A stretch of DNA of 38,877 nt from an uncultured Alphaproteobacteria bacterium (GTDB lineage: Bacteria; Pseudomonadota; Alphaproteobacteria; RF32; CAG-239). The stretch covers positions 1 through 38,877 of the forward strand of contig CALXRQ010000017.1 of assembly GCA_944390895.1 (NCBI GenBank), written 5' to 3'. The position numbers and the translations under genes are program-made. The notes below the pieces were generated by a model. The model did no database searches. It had not been told where the DNA came from and saw only the letters and a program-made list of their open reading frames with translations. Of this stretch, positions 1-7,971 are shown one piece after another; within the stretch, counting starts at the first letter, position 1; each line of letters begins with the position of its first letter.

Positions 1-1
1 T

Positions 2-232
<231 letters not shown>

Positions 233-245
233 TCAAAATACTGCA

Positions 246-281
246 AACCCTCTTGGTTCGCCAAGGGGGTTTTGTTTTTTT
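246..281 (+). terminator. Intrinsic terminator between gap and pgk
   Basis: Nine-base-pair stem 248-256 / 261-269 (CCCTCTTGG with CCAAGGGGG, one T-G pair) closed by a TTCG tetraloop and followed by TTTTGTTTTTTT. The pgk ribosome binding site starts only a few bases after the tail, so there is no room for a pgk promoter downstream of it. Confidence 0.85.
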
Positions 282-295
282 GCAAAGGAAAACTA

Positions 296-1507
296 ATGAC
301 TGAATATAAAACAATCAAAGACTTAGGCGATCTGAACGGCAAAGTCGTCATGCTGCGCGCTGACCTCAACGTTCCGATGGACGAGAACTTTCACGTAACC
401 AATACCGCCCGCATCGATCGCACGGTTCCGACCATCAGACTGCTGATGGACAAGGGAGCCAAAGTGGTTGTCATTTCTCACTTCGGACGTCCTGAAGGCA
501 AAGGCGATATGGCCAACTCTTTGAGCCACATCGTTAAAGATTTGGAAAAAGCTCTGGGCAAGCATGTCGTTTTTGTTGACGACTGCATCGGCGAGAAAGT
601 CGAAGCCGCTATCAAAGCCATGAAGAATGATGAAGTGCTGTTGCTCGAAAATCTCCGTTTCTACAACGAAGAGAAAAAAGGCGATGAAAAGTTTGCCGAA
701 GAACTGGTAAAACCGGCAGATCTGTATGTTTCTGACGCTTTTTCGACCGCGCACCGCGCTCACGCCTCCATGGTTGCCGCAGCCAAACTGCGTCCGGCGG
801 CAATGGGCTTGCTGATGGAAGAAGAAGTCAACGCTCTGTCCAAAGGCCTGAATGACCCCAAACGCCCGTTGATGGCTGTTGTCGGCGGTTCCAAAGTTTC
901 AACCAAGCTTGATTTGCTGAACAATCTGGTCAAAAAAGTAGACAAGCTGGTCATTTCCGGCGGTATGGCTCATACCTTTATGAAAGCCAGCGGCGTGGAT
1001 ACGGTCAACGAAGCCAATTCTCTGGTTCAAATGGATATGCTGGACACCGCTAAGGAAATTATGGCTACCGCCAAAGCCAATAACTGCGAAATCGTTTTGC
1101 CGCTGGATGTTGTTGTTTCCAAAGAGTTCAAAGCCGATGCCGAGCACAAAACCGTCGATTTGGAACATATTCCGGCCGAAGGCTGGATTTTGATGGATGT
1201 CGGTGCCAAGACCATTGATTCCATCAACAAAAAGCTTGATGAATGCAAAACTCTGGTTTGGAACGGTCCTTTGGGCGTGTTTGAACTCAAGCCGTTTGAC
1301 AATGCAACCAACAAGGTTGCCGATCGTGCGGCGGTTCTGACGCAGGAAGGCCGCTTGATGACGGTTGCCGGCGGCGGAGATACCGTTTCCGCGCTGGAAA
1401 ATGCCGGTGTGGCCGATAAATTCAGTTACATTTCAACGGCGGGCGGCGCTTTCCTTGAGTGGATGGAAGGCAAAGAGCTTCCCGGTGTGGTTGTTCTGAA
1501 AAAATAA
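296..1507 (+). CDS. pgk: Phosphoglycerate kinase
   Basis: 403-residue phosphoglycerate kinase, which transfers the acyl phosphate of 1,3-bisphosphoglycerate to ADP in the cytoplasm. Family marks in order: RADLNVPMD near the N-terminus, ISHFGRPEG (substrate-binding basic patch), DAFSTAHRAHAS, the hinge VVGGSKVSTKLDLL, WNGPLGVFE, and the nucleotide-binding AGGGDTVSAL...STAGGAFLEW near the C-terminus. Length is normal. The frame extends upstream to a TTG at 272, but that lies in the terminator tail; the ATG at 296 has AAAGGAA at 284-290 with correct spacing. It sits 63 bp after gap with a terminator between, so its transcription must come from read-through or from a promoter inside gap. Followed by its own terminator. 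Confidence 0.97.
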   Translation: MTEYKTIKDLGDLNGKVVMLRADLNVPMDENFHVTNTARIDRTVPTIRLLMDKGAKVVVISHFGRPEGKGDMANSLSHIVKDLEKALGKHVVFVDDCIGEKVEAAIKAMKNDEVLLLENLRFYNEEKKGDEKFAEELVKPADLYVSDAFSTAHRAHASMVAAAKLRPAAMGLLMEEEVNALSKGLNDPKRPLMAVVGGSKVSTKLDLLNNLVKKVDKLVISGGMAHTFMKASGVDTVNEANSLVQMDMLDTAKEIMATAKANNCEIVLPLDVVVSKEFKADAEHKTVDLEHIPAEGWILMDVGAKTIDSINKKLDECKTLVWNGPLGVFELKPFDNATNKVADRAAVLTQEGRLMTVAGGGDTVSALENAGVADKFSYISTAGGAFLEWMEGKELPGVVVLKK

Positions 1508-1516
1508 AAACAAAAA

Positions 1517-1543
1517 GCCCGTCGTTTTCGGCGGGCTTTTTTT
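1517..1543 (+). terminator. Intrinsic terminator after pgk
   Basis: Stem GCCCGTCG (1517-1524) with CGGCGGGC (1529-1536), TTTT loop, then a run of seven T. Placed 9 bases after the pgk stop. Confidence 0.9.
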
Positions 1544-1606
1544 ACTTGATTTTTGTCATTATTTATGTCTAAATATGAAGAAAAAGTATTTTCGGAGATT
1601 ATCGTT

Positions 1607-1942
1607 ATGAAAATTAATCACCAATATGATCAGGATATGTGCATTTGCGAGGAGTTGATACCGGGTACCGTTGAATGGCACAAAGAAGAGGGTGGTGACA
1701 ATATTTTGCTGCAATACATTAACGGCGGCGAAGGATTTCGCGCCATAGAGCGCTTTCCTGACGACGTATTTCTGACCGAATGCCATTATAACGGTTCCGG
1801 TTTGTTTATAAAAAAGTCCGATGGAAAAAGCTGCGGCTATCATAAGGATAAACACGGCAACTATCGTCCGCTCGGCGAACTTTCCCTTGAAAAGACGCTG
1901 CAATTGCAAAAGCAGGCGGCGCTCCGATCCGTCTCCCGATAA
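1607..1942 (+). CDS. Hypothetical small acidic protein
   Basis: I do not recognise this 111-residue protein. It is soluble in appearance, without signal peptide or membrane segment, and has alternating charged and aromatic stretches (KINHQYDQDM, then VEWHKEEGGDN, FRAIERFPDDVFLTECHYNGSGLF) followed by a basic C-terminus. The open frame reaches back to 1553, but only the ATG at 1607 has a good Shine-Dalgarno (CGGAG at 1593-1597, 9 bases before it). It stands alone between the pgk terminator and a promoter for the next gene. Codon use matches its neighbours, and the start has a ribosome binding site, so it is likely real. The antisense frame over the same bases has no comparable start and is treated as a shadow. 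Confidence 0.65.
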   Translation: MKINHQYDQDMCICEELIPGTVEWHKEEGGDNILLQYINGGEGFRAIERFPDDVFLTECHYNGSGLFIKKSDGKSCGYHKDKHGNYRPLGELSLEKTLQLQKQAALRSVSR

Positions 1943-1957
1943 TTTTGTCAAAAACAG

Positions 1958-1985
1958 TTGTTTTTTTCTCAATTTGTGTTATGAT
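1958..1985 (+). promoter_or_regulatory. Predicted sigma-70 promoter for the 2021 gene
   Basis: TTGTTT (1958-1963), 16-base spacer, TATGAT (1980-1985), about 35 bases before the ATG at 2021. Predicted by eye from consensus only. Confidence 0.45.
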
Positions 1986-2020
1986 AATGCTAAAGATAAA
2001 TATTTACGGGATATGATTCA

Positions 2021-3808
2021 ATGGCTGAAAACAAACAACATGTTTTAGAATTTTCAAAAGTTGCCCATGATGAAAACAATACGCTGCGTGATTTGCCGCT
2101 GATATACAACAACATCGCTTCAGATCTGCTGCAGGATCAGGACAAGTCTCCGCGTATTTCGCACGATAAGAAAGACGGCCGGGATGGGATTAACGTTTCG
2201 CTTCCTTCCGGCGTTGATTTTCGCATTGAACAGGGAAGAATTGTTGTTAACGACTTCGGCATGGATAAAAAGAAGCTGAAAGAACTGTTGAGTTTCTGCT
2301 ATTTTTACAACATCGAAAATATTTCCGTTCCGCCGTTTGAAGACGACGAATTTAAAGAATTGTTTGCCGACGCAGACAAGGAAGTTGCTGCCGAAGGCAA
2401 AAGCTGTTCTTTTTCTATGGCGGACGAGGCGGAAACTCTTCCTGCCAATGACAATGAAAATTCCGCTGCGCCCGAACCGGTTCGGAAGATCAGAAGCGAA
2501 GGCCTTTCCGAAGAAGAACTGCTGGAAGAAAAACGCAGACTTGCCGAAAATATCAAAGATCAAAAACGCGTGGAAAAAGAACAGAAAGCGCAGAAGGCTA
2601 AAAACAAAGGTGCCAATCTGGACAATATCCGCAGCTATATGGACGGCTATGTAAAGGCCAATCAGAAAGACCTTACCCGCGCTTACAGCATTCGCAGTAC
2701 CAGTACCGGATGGGAAATGCTGGTCTTTAAGGATGCTGACCAGAAAAGGGACGGTCCGCAGGAAGACAAAAAAGGACACGTTAATCCGAACTATGAGTTC
2801 GGTATCCGCGCGGAGCTTGTTCCCGGTCCCAATGGCATGGGGCTGCATGTTCAGTTGCTGACTCCGAAAATGAACAGCGGCGAAGTCTTTATGTGGGAAG
2901 AGGTGTTGGCTTGCGGCAAGGAAAACGGCTTTACGCACTGTCGTTATGAGGGCGGTATGCAGTTTAAGGCCAAATTTATTGAAGCCTGCGGCAAAAAGCT
3001 TATGGTTCCGACCGGCATCAACCTTAAAAGAAAAGAATGGCAACTGCTGATTGACAAGGCGAAGGAAAATAACGACGATCCGGAGAAGCTGAAGGAATAC
3101 TACCGCCGTCTTTCCGCCGAAATGAAACAGGTTGTCAAAAGAGATCATATCACTGATCCGGCGCATCCGCTGTTTAAGATGATTAAAGATATGGATGATC
3201 GCGGACGCGGTGTTGAGGCGGCAGCGGCGAGAGAAGAACTGCGCTTTAAGAAATTTAACCAGTTTTATGAAAACAACATTATGGGCAAGGTGGTTCCGTC
3301 CAGCCCGGCCAACGAAGATCCGCATACCGGTTTGCCTGCGGTCAAGGAAGAAAGTGACGCCGTTCGCGAACTGGCCGGCGGTATGGCTTTTGTGGCCGTG
3401 CTGAAAAAATATAACGAAGACCCGATGTTTGAAAGTCTGAGCGATAAGGAAAAACTGGATTTTTACAAAGAAGAATATAACAAACAGGTTTTCCTGATTG
3501 ATAAAAAGCTCGGAACTCTGATGCAGGGCTTGGATGAAAATAAAGCCGCGGATCTGAAGCAGCGTGACGATATTTTGAGCAGCCACTATAAAAAGACCCG
3601 AGCTTATATCAATCAGATTGTCACCAACCTGGAAAAAGATTACGGCGTAAACATCGACAACCATGTTATCGTCGATATGGAATATATTCCCGGCCGCAAC
3701 CGGCAGCGTGCTGCGCTTGGACGTCGGGCGCTGGAACAGGACGGAATGCTTCCTACGTCAGGCAGAGACGACAGATTTCCCGTGTCAGGCAGAGGCGGCA
3801 GATCATAA
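2021..3808 (+). CDS. Large hypothetical protein with central charged coiled coil
   Basis: 595-residue protein of unknown function. No signal peptide or membrane span, so probably cytoplasmic. Visible layout: residues 1-110 form a globular part with the segment DFRIEQGRIVVNDFGMDKKK; residues about 120-155 are acidic and of low complexity; residues about 161-196 are a highly charged helix rich in E, K and R, probably coiled coil; residues about 235-480 form a second globular region (FGIRAELVPG, then WEEVLACGKENGFTHCRYEG, MVPTGINLKRKEWQLL); the rest is helical and charged. The C-terminus ends in a short basic tail made of two SGR-x-x-R units encoded by a DNA repeat. It has its own promoter and ends at a bidirectional terminator, so it is a single-gene unit. 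Start ATG follows ACGGGA. It could be a scaffold or a lineage-specific structural protein, but no function can be assigned. Confidence 0.8.
   Translation: MAENKQHVLEFSKVAHDENNTLRDLPLIYNNIASDLLQDQDKSPRISHDKKDGRDGINVSLPSGVDFRIEQGRIVVNDFGMDKKKLKELLSFCYFYNIENISVPPFEDDEFKELFADADKEVAAEGKSCSFSMADEAETLPANDNENSAAPEPVRKIRSEGLSEEELLEEKRRLAENIKDQKRVEKEQKAQKAKNKGANLDNIRSYMDGYVKANQKDLTRAYSIRSTSTGWEMLVFKDADQKRDGPQEDKKGHVNPNYEFGIRAELVPGPNGMGLHVQLLTPKMNSGEVFMWEEVLACGKENGFTHCRYEGGMQFKAKFIEACGKKLMVPTGINLKRKEWQLLIDKAKENNDDPEKLKEYYRRLSAEMKQVVKRDHITDPAHPLFKMIKDMDDRGRGVEAAAAREELRFKKFNQFYENNIMGKVVPSSPANEDPHTGLPAVKEESDAVRELAGGMAFVAVLKKYNEDPMFESLSDKEKLDFYKEEYNKQVFLIDKKLGTLMQGLDENKAADLKQRDDILSSHYKKTRAYINQIVTNLEKDYGVNIDNHVIVDMEYIPGRNRQRAALGRRALEQDGMLPTSGRDDRFPVSGRGGRS
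3757..3803 (+). repeat. Two-copy imperfect 20-bp direct repeat at gene end
   Basis: GTCAGGCAGAGACGACAGAT (3757-3776) and GTCAGGCAGAGGCGGCAGAT (3784-3803) differ at two positions with a 27-base period. They encode SGRDDR and SGRGGR at the C-terminus of the preceding protein, with the stop codon just after the second copy. Confidence 0.7.
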
Positions 3809-3829
3809 AATCGTTTTTCGGTTTGGATA

Positions 3830-3860
3830 AAAAAGAACCCCGGGTTAAACCGGGGTTTTG
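3830..3860. terminator. Bidirectional terminator between the 2021 gene and glgP
   Basis: Stem AACCCCGG (3836-3843) with CCGGGGTT (3850-3857), six-base loop. Plus-strand tail TTGTTT; minus-strand tail CTTTTTTAT, which is the stronger. It serves the two convergent genes. Confidence 0.85.
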
Positions 3861-3885
3861 TTTGGGATAATAATCATTCTTGCGT

Positions 3886-6348
3886 TCAGCACGGTTTGAT
3901 ATGCCAAATGTTCTCGGCATATTCTTCCACGGCGCGGTCGCTGGTAAATTTACCGATGCGGGCAACGTTGTTGATTGCCATTTTGGCCCATTTTTTCTTA
4001 TCCAGAAAATCATGTTCCACTTCATGCAGCTTATTGCTGAAAGCTTCCAAATCGGCAAGAACGAAATAATAATCGCGGTTAAGCAGTTCTTCGAAAATCG
4101 GCTTGAACAGCAGAACATAGTCTTTCTCGCAGAACATGTTGGAATTGATGGCGTTCAATATGCGTTTGATATAGTTGTTGTTGTCATAGATTGAACGCGG
4201 ATTATATGTTTTGCGCATTTTCTGAATTTCGTCTTCTGTCAGGCCGAACAGATAGAAGTTTTCGTCGCCGACCTCTTCTCTGATTTCGATGTTGGCGCCG
4301 TCAAGCGTGCCTAAAGTCAGAGCGCCGTTGAGGGCAAACTTCATATTGCCGGTGCCGCTGGCTTCAAAGCCGGCGGTGGAAGACTGGACGCTGACGTTGG
4401 CGGCCGGAATCAGGACTTCTGCCAGTGAAACCTTATAGTCGGGAATAAAGACCACCTTAATCATATCGTTGACGGCCGGGTCGTTGTTGACCACTTCGGC
4501 AACGTTGTTGATCAGCTTGATGATTAGTTTGGCAAAATTGTAAGACGGCGCCGCTTTGCCCGCAAAAATATATGTCTTGGGACATTTGGGTTTGGCGTTG
4601 TCTTTAATAATGGCCAGATAATCGCCGATAACCTGCAAAATGGTCATCAGCTGGCGTTTATATTCGTGGATGCGTTTGGCATGCACAATGAACATGCTGT
4701 TGGGGTCAACCAGAATATTGTTGGTTTTGTATATGATTTTGGCCAGACGTTCTTTGTTGGCTTTTTTGATGTCGTTGAATTCTTTGGTGAATTTTTCGTC
4801 GTCGGCATAATCCAGCAGACCTTCCAGATCGCTCAGCTTGGTAACCCAGCCGTCGCCGATTTTGGAAGTTATCAGAGCCGCCAGAGCCGTATTGGCGTGC
4901 AGCAGCCAGCGGCGCGGCGTAATGCCGTTGGTGACGTTGGTGAATTTTTCCGGCCACAATTCATAAAATTCAGGCACCAGTTTGGTCTTAATCAGATTAG
5001 AGTGCAGTTTGGCCACGCCGTTAACCGAGAATGAACCGACAATGGACAGGTTGGCCATACGGATAATCTGGTTTTCGCCGTCGCCGACCACAATGGAAAC
5101 CTTGTTAAGCTTTTCGGAATCATTGCCGAATTTTTCCTTGGCAAATTCAATAAAGCGACGGTTTATTTCATAGATAATCTGCAAATGTCTGGGCAGGAGT
5201 TCCTGGAAAATGCGGGCCGGCCAGGTTTCCAGCGCTTCAGGCAGCAACGTATGGTTGGTATAGGCAAAAACTTTGGTGACAATGTCCCAGGCGCTGTCCC
5301 AGTCCTGACCGTGAATGTCAACCAGCAGACGCATCATTTCGGGAATGGCGATTGCCGGGTGCGTATCGTTCAGCTGAACGCAGACCATGTCCGGCAGGTG
5401 CTTGAAGTCGTTGCTCTTTTCGAGGAAACGGCGGATGATGTCCTGCATTGCGCAGGAAACAAAGAAATACTGCTGGGTCAGACGCAGTTTTTTACCGGAT
5501 TCTACGGCATCGGACGGATACAGAACCTTGGAAATCGTTTCGGTGGCGATTTTGTCTTTTACCGCGTCGATGTAACCGCCCTCGTTAAAGATGTTGATGT
5601 CGAGTTCGTCGTCAGTCTTGGCTGAAAACAGACGCAGATAGTTAACGGCTTTGCCGTTGTAGCCGACAATCGGAAAATCGTAAGGAACACCGTAAATGTT
5701 TTTGGTGTTCATCCAGATATAGTTTTTGTTGCCGTTGCCGTCGTCCATAACCTCGACGTCGCCACCGATCGGAATACGGACAGTGCGGTCGGGGCGGGCA
5801 AACTGCCACGGAGAATCTTCGCCGAGCCAGGTATCCGCCTGTTCAACCTGATAACCGTTTTCAAACTTTTGCTTAAACAGGCCGTACTGATAGTTGATGC
5901 CGTAACCGAACCCGGGGATGCCGAGAGAAGCCATGGAGTCCAGATAACATGCGGCCAAACGTCCGAGGCCGCCGTTGCCGAGTGCCGGGTCATATTCGGT
6001 GTCAAAGATTTCCTGCAGAGAAATATCGGGCATTCCTTCAATCTTAATGTCTTTCATAATGTCAAACAGCCCCAGCGAATGCAGGTTGTTTTCAAGGGAA
6101 CGTCCGATCAGATATTCCACCGAGAGGTAATAAATTCTCTTGGTGTTGCATTTGTTATAACGTGCCATGGTTTCATACATCTTGTCCATCGCAAATTCTC
6201 TGACTGCCAGCGCAATGGCGTTAAGCGCCTCTTCCTTGTTAATTTCGCTGGTTCTTTTGCCGATGAAATATTTGATGTAATGTTCGATAGAAAGTTTTAA
6301 TCTGGCCTTGTCAATTTCGCTGATTATGGCAGAATCTTTTTTGCTCAA
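3886..6348 (-). CDS. glgP: Glycogen/starch/maltodextrin phosphorylase (TTG start)
   Basis: 820-residue GT35 phosphorylase, releasing glucose-1-phosphate from alpha-1,4-glucans with pyridoxal phosphate as cofactor. Seen: YLSVEYLIGRSL near residue 80, GNGGLGRLAACYLDS, the ITPRRWL block, RIHEYKRQL, and EASGTGNMKFALNG, where Lys670 is the expected PLP lysine (E. coli GlgP is of similar length with the lysine at the equivalent place). Start choice: AAGGAG lies six bases upstream of a TTG at 6348 giving MSKKDS; the ATG six bases further upstream abuts the AAGGAG and is too close, and the longer open frame (to 6429) runs into the intergenic region. No other glycogen genes are in the window, so the substrate source is not shown by context. 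It diverges from tolC and ends at a shared terminator. Confidence 0.96.
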   Translation of the reverse strand: MSKKDSAIISEIDKARLKLSIEHYIKYFIGKRTSEINKEEALNAIALAVREFAMDKMYETMARYNKCNTKRIYYLSVEYLIGRSLENNLHSLGLFDIMKDIKIEGMPDISLQEIFDTEYDPALGNGGLGRLAACYLDSMASLGIPGFGYGINYQYGLFKQKFENGYQVEQADTWLGEDSPWQFARPDRTVRIPIGGDVEVMDDGNGNKNYIWMNTKNIYGVPYDFPIVGYNGKAVNYLRLFSAKTDDELDINIFNEGGYIDAVKDKIATETISKVLYPSDAVESGKKLRLTQQYFFVSCAMQDIIRRFLEKSNDFKHLPDMVCVQLNDTHPAIAIPEMMRLLVDIHGQDWDSAWDIVTKVFAYTNHTLLPEALETWPARIFQELLPRHLQIIYEINRRFIEFAKEKFGNDSEKLNKVSIVVGDGENQIIRMANLSIVGSFSVNGVAKLHSNLIKTKLVPEFYELWPEKFTNVTNGITPRRWLLHANTALAALITSKIGDGWVTKLSDLEGLLDYADDEKFTKEFNDIKKANKERLAKIIYKTNNILVDPNSMFIVHAKRIHEYKRQLMTILQVIGDYLAIIKDNAKPKCPKTYIFAGKAAPSYNFAKLIIKLINNVAEVVNNDPAVNDMIKVVFIPDYKVSLAEVLIPAANVSVQSSTAGFEASGTGNMKFALNGALTLGTLDGANIEIREEVGDENFYLFGLTEDEIQKMRKTYNPRSIYDNNNYIKRILNAINSNMFCEKDYVLLFKPIFEELLNRDYYFVLADLEAFSNKLHEVEHDFLDKKKWAKMAINNVARIGKFTSDRAVEEYAENIWHIKPC

Positions 6349-6483
6349 TGTCATCTCCTTAAATTTGTCAATACATACTTGTTTATCCCACACCCTAGAA
6401 GAAATTGTTTGAAATATAGTTAATAACATATGACATTATTTGCAACAATAAATGTTTTAGTTATGGATTTTTAACAAATAACG

Positions 6484-6511
6484 TTGCAAAATAAACACAA
6501 TTAAATATAAT
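6484..6511 (+). promoter_or_regulatory. Predicted promoter of tolC
   Basis: TTGCAA (6484-6489), 16-base spacer, perfect TATAAT (6506-6511), 40 bases before the tolC ATG, in the AT-rich divergent region between glgP and tolC. Confidence 0.6.
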
Positions 6512-6550
6512 TGCCTTAACTTTTTTTGAATATATCAGAGGTTGAAATAT

Positions 6551-7915
6551 ATGAAAAAGACTTTTCTTGCCGGTTTGCTGATGGCAACCGCCATTTCGGG
6601 TACGGCTCAGGCGCAGAATATTTTCGAGGCCTTGAGCGAAACTTATAAAACCAATCCGACCCTGCAGTCTCAGCGCGCTTATCAGCGGTCCGTCGATGAA
6701 AACGTGGCCATTGCCCGGTCCGGATACCGTCCGACAATAGCGTTGACGGCCGGTTATACCGACGCTAACGGTAAAACCAAAAACAACAAGGTCGGCGACA
6801 CCACCAACGATAATGACCAGACATCCATCGGTGCCAAAATTACCCAGCCGCTTTTTAACGGTTTTCAGACCATGAACAGCGTCAAGGCCGCGGACAGCCA
6901 GGTTCGCGCCGGACAGAACAGTTTGTATAATGTCGAACAGAGCGTTTTTCTGGAAGCCGCGACCGCCTATATGGACGTTCTCCGCGACACCGCCATTGTC
7001 AAACTGCAGAAAAATAATGAACAGTTGTTGAAAAAGCGTCTGGACGAAACCATTCAGCGTTTTAACGTCGGCGAGGTAACCAGAACCGACGTCTCCCAAG
7101 CGCGGGCGCGTCATGCTCAGGCCGTTTCCGACCGCATTGCCTCCGAGGGAACGCTGGCCGCTTCCAAAGCGGTTTATACCAGAGTAATCGGCTCTGAGCC
7201 TGAAAATCTGGAAGAACCGAAGTCCATTTCGGGAATGCTGCCCAAAAACATTAACGAAGCCATGACTTTTGCCATGGATAACAACTATTCCATCAAACAG
7301 TATAAAAACCTGTTTAACGCAGCGTCATATACGGTTGCCGTCAATAACGGCGCCTTGTTGCCTTCCGTTACCTTGGACGGTTCTGCCACCAAGAACTATG
7401 CGGATTATGAACGCAAGGCCGGCACGGATAAGACCGACAACCTCGAAATCGGCGTTAATATGACGGTTCCTCTGTACGATGCCGGCGAAAATCGCGCCAA
7501 AATCCGCCAGAGCAAATATCTGAAATGGCAGGCGCAGGAGCAATTGCTTGAAACCGAACGCGAAGTCCGGGCAACCGTGACCAGCGCTTGGGAATATATG
7601 GTTTCCAACGATTCTAAAATCAAATCCATCATTGAACAGGTCAAAGCCAACGAAATTGCGCTTGACGGTGTTCAAAAAGAAGAAGCGCTCGGTAACCGTA
7701 CGATTCTTGACGTATTGGACGCTTATCAGGAACTGCTCAATTCCAATGTTGAAGAAGTCAAGGCTCGCCGCGACTATTATGTTTCCGGTATGAACCTGCT
7801 GTTGGCCATGGGCAAATTGACGGCCGAAGACCTGAAACTTGACGTTGAACTGTATAATGCCGACGAATATTATCAGGATACAAAAGGTAAGTGGCTGTCA
7901 TTATCTATTGATTAA
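6551..7915 (+). CDS. tolC: TolC family outer-membrane efflux protein
   Basis: 454-residue outer-membrane channel of the TolC family, the exit duct for tripartite pumps and type I secretion. Residues 1-21 are a Sec signal peptide (MKKTFLAGLL..., cleavage after AQA before QNIFEAL). The mature part shows the internal duplication of the family: TYKTNPTLQSQRA and later AMDNNYSIKQYKN begin the two halves, and each has a long alpha-helical segment rich in Q, A and E (VRAGQNSLYNVEQSVFLEAATAY; EVRATVTSAWEY). The motif RFNVGEVTRTDVSQARA and its counterpart EALGNRTILDVLDAYQELL are typical. The ATG at 6551 follows AGAGG; the frame extends three codons upstream to a TTG without better support. No pump or membrane-fusion gene is adjacent, but the tolC-popZ-valS order is a known alphaproteobacterial arrangement. 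Confidence 0.95.
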   Translation: MKKTFLAGLLMATAISGTAQAQNIFEALSETYKTNPTLQSQRAYQRSVDENVAIARSGYRPTIALTAGYTDANGKTKNNKVGDTTNDNDQTSIGAKITQPLFNGFQTMNSVKAADSQVRAGQNSLYNVEQSVFLEAATAYMDVLRDTAIVKLQKNNEQLLKKRLDETIQRFNVGEVTRTDVSQARARHAQAVSDRIASEGTLAASKAVYTRVIGSEPENLEEPKSISGMLPKNINEAMTFAMDNNYSIKQYKNLFNAASYTVAVNNGALLPSVTLDGSATKNYADYERKAGTDKTDNLEIGVNMTVPLYDAGENRAKIRQSKYLKWQAQEQLLETEREVRATVTSAWEYMVSNDSKIKSIIEQVKANEIALDGVQKEEALGNRTILDVLDAYQELLNSNVEEVKARRDYYVSGMNLLLAMGKLTAEDLKLDVELYNADEYYQDTKGKWLSLSID

Positions 7916-7925
7916 TAAAAAAATA

Positions 7926-7951
7926 TTGTTAATCTAAATAACAGGTATAAT
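7926..7951 (+). promoter_or_regulatory. Weak predicted promoter of popZ
   Basis: Perfect TATAAT at 7946-7951, 20 bases before the popZ ATG, with TTGTTA at 7926-7931 only 14 bases upstream, which is short of the usual 16-18. There is no terminator between tolC and popZ, so read-through is also likely. Confidence 0.3.
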
Positions 7952-7971
7952 TTTAATTGGAAACAAAGAAG

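Noticed and set aside
2120..3664. 514-codon open frame antisense to the 595-residue protein
   Set aside because: Composition is F/I/R/N-rich, typical of an antisense shadow; the sense frame has promoter, start site and terminator.
3757..3803. Start of a CRISPR-like array
   Set aside because: Only two copies, imperfect, inside a coding frame, with a seven-base gap.
5185..5625. Open frames opposite glgP (also 4666-5034 and 5869-6300)
   Set aside because: They lie wholly in a certain gene and lack starts with ribosome binding sites.
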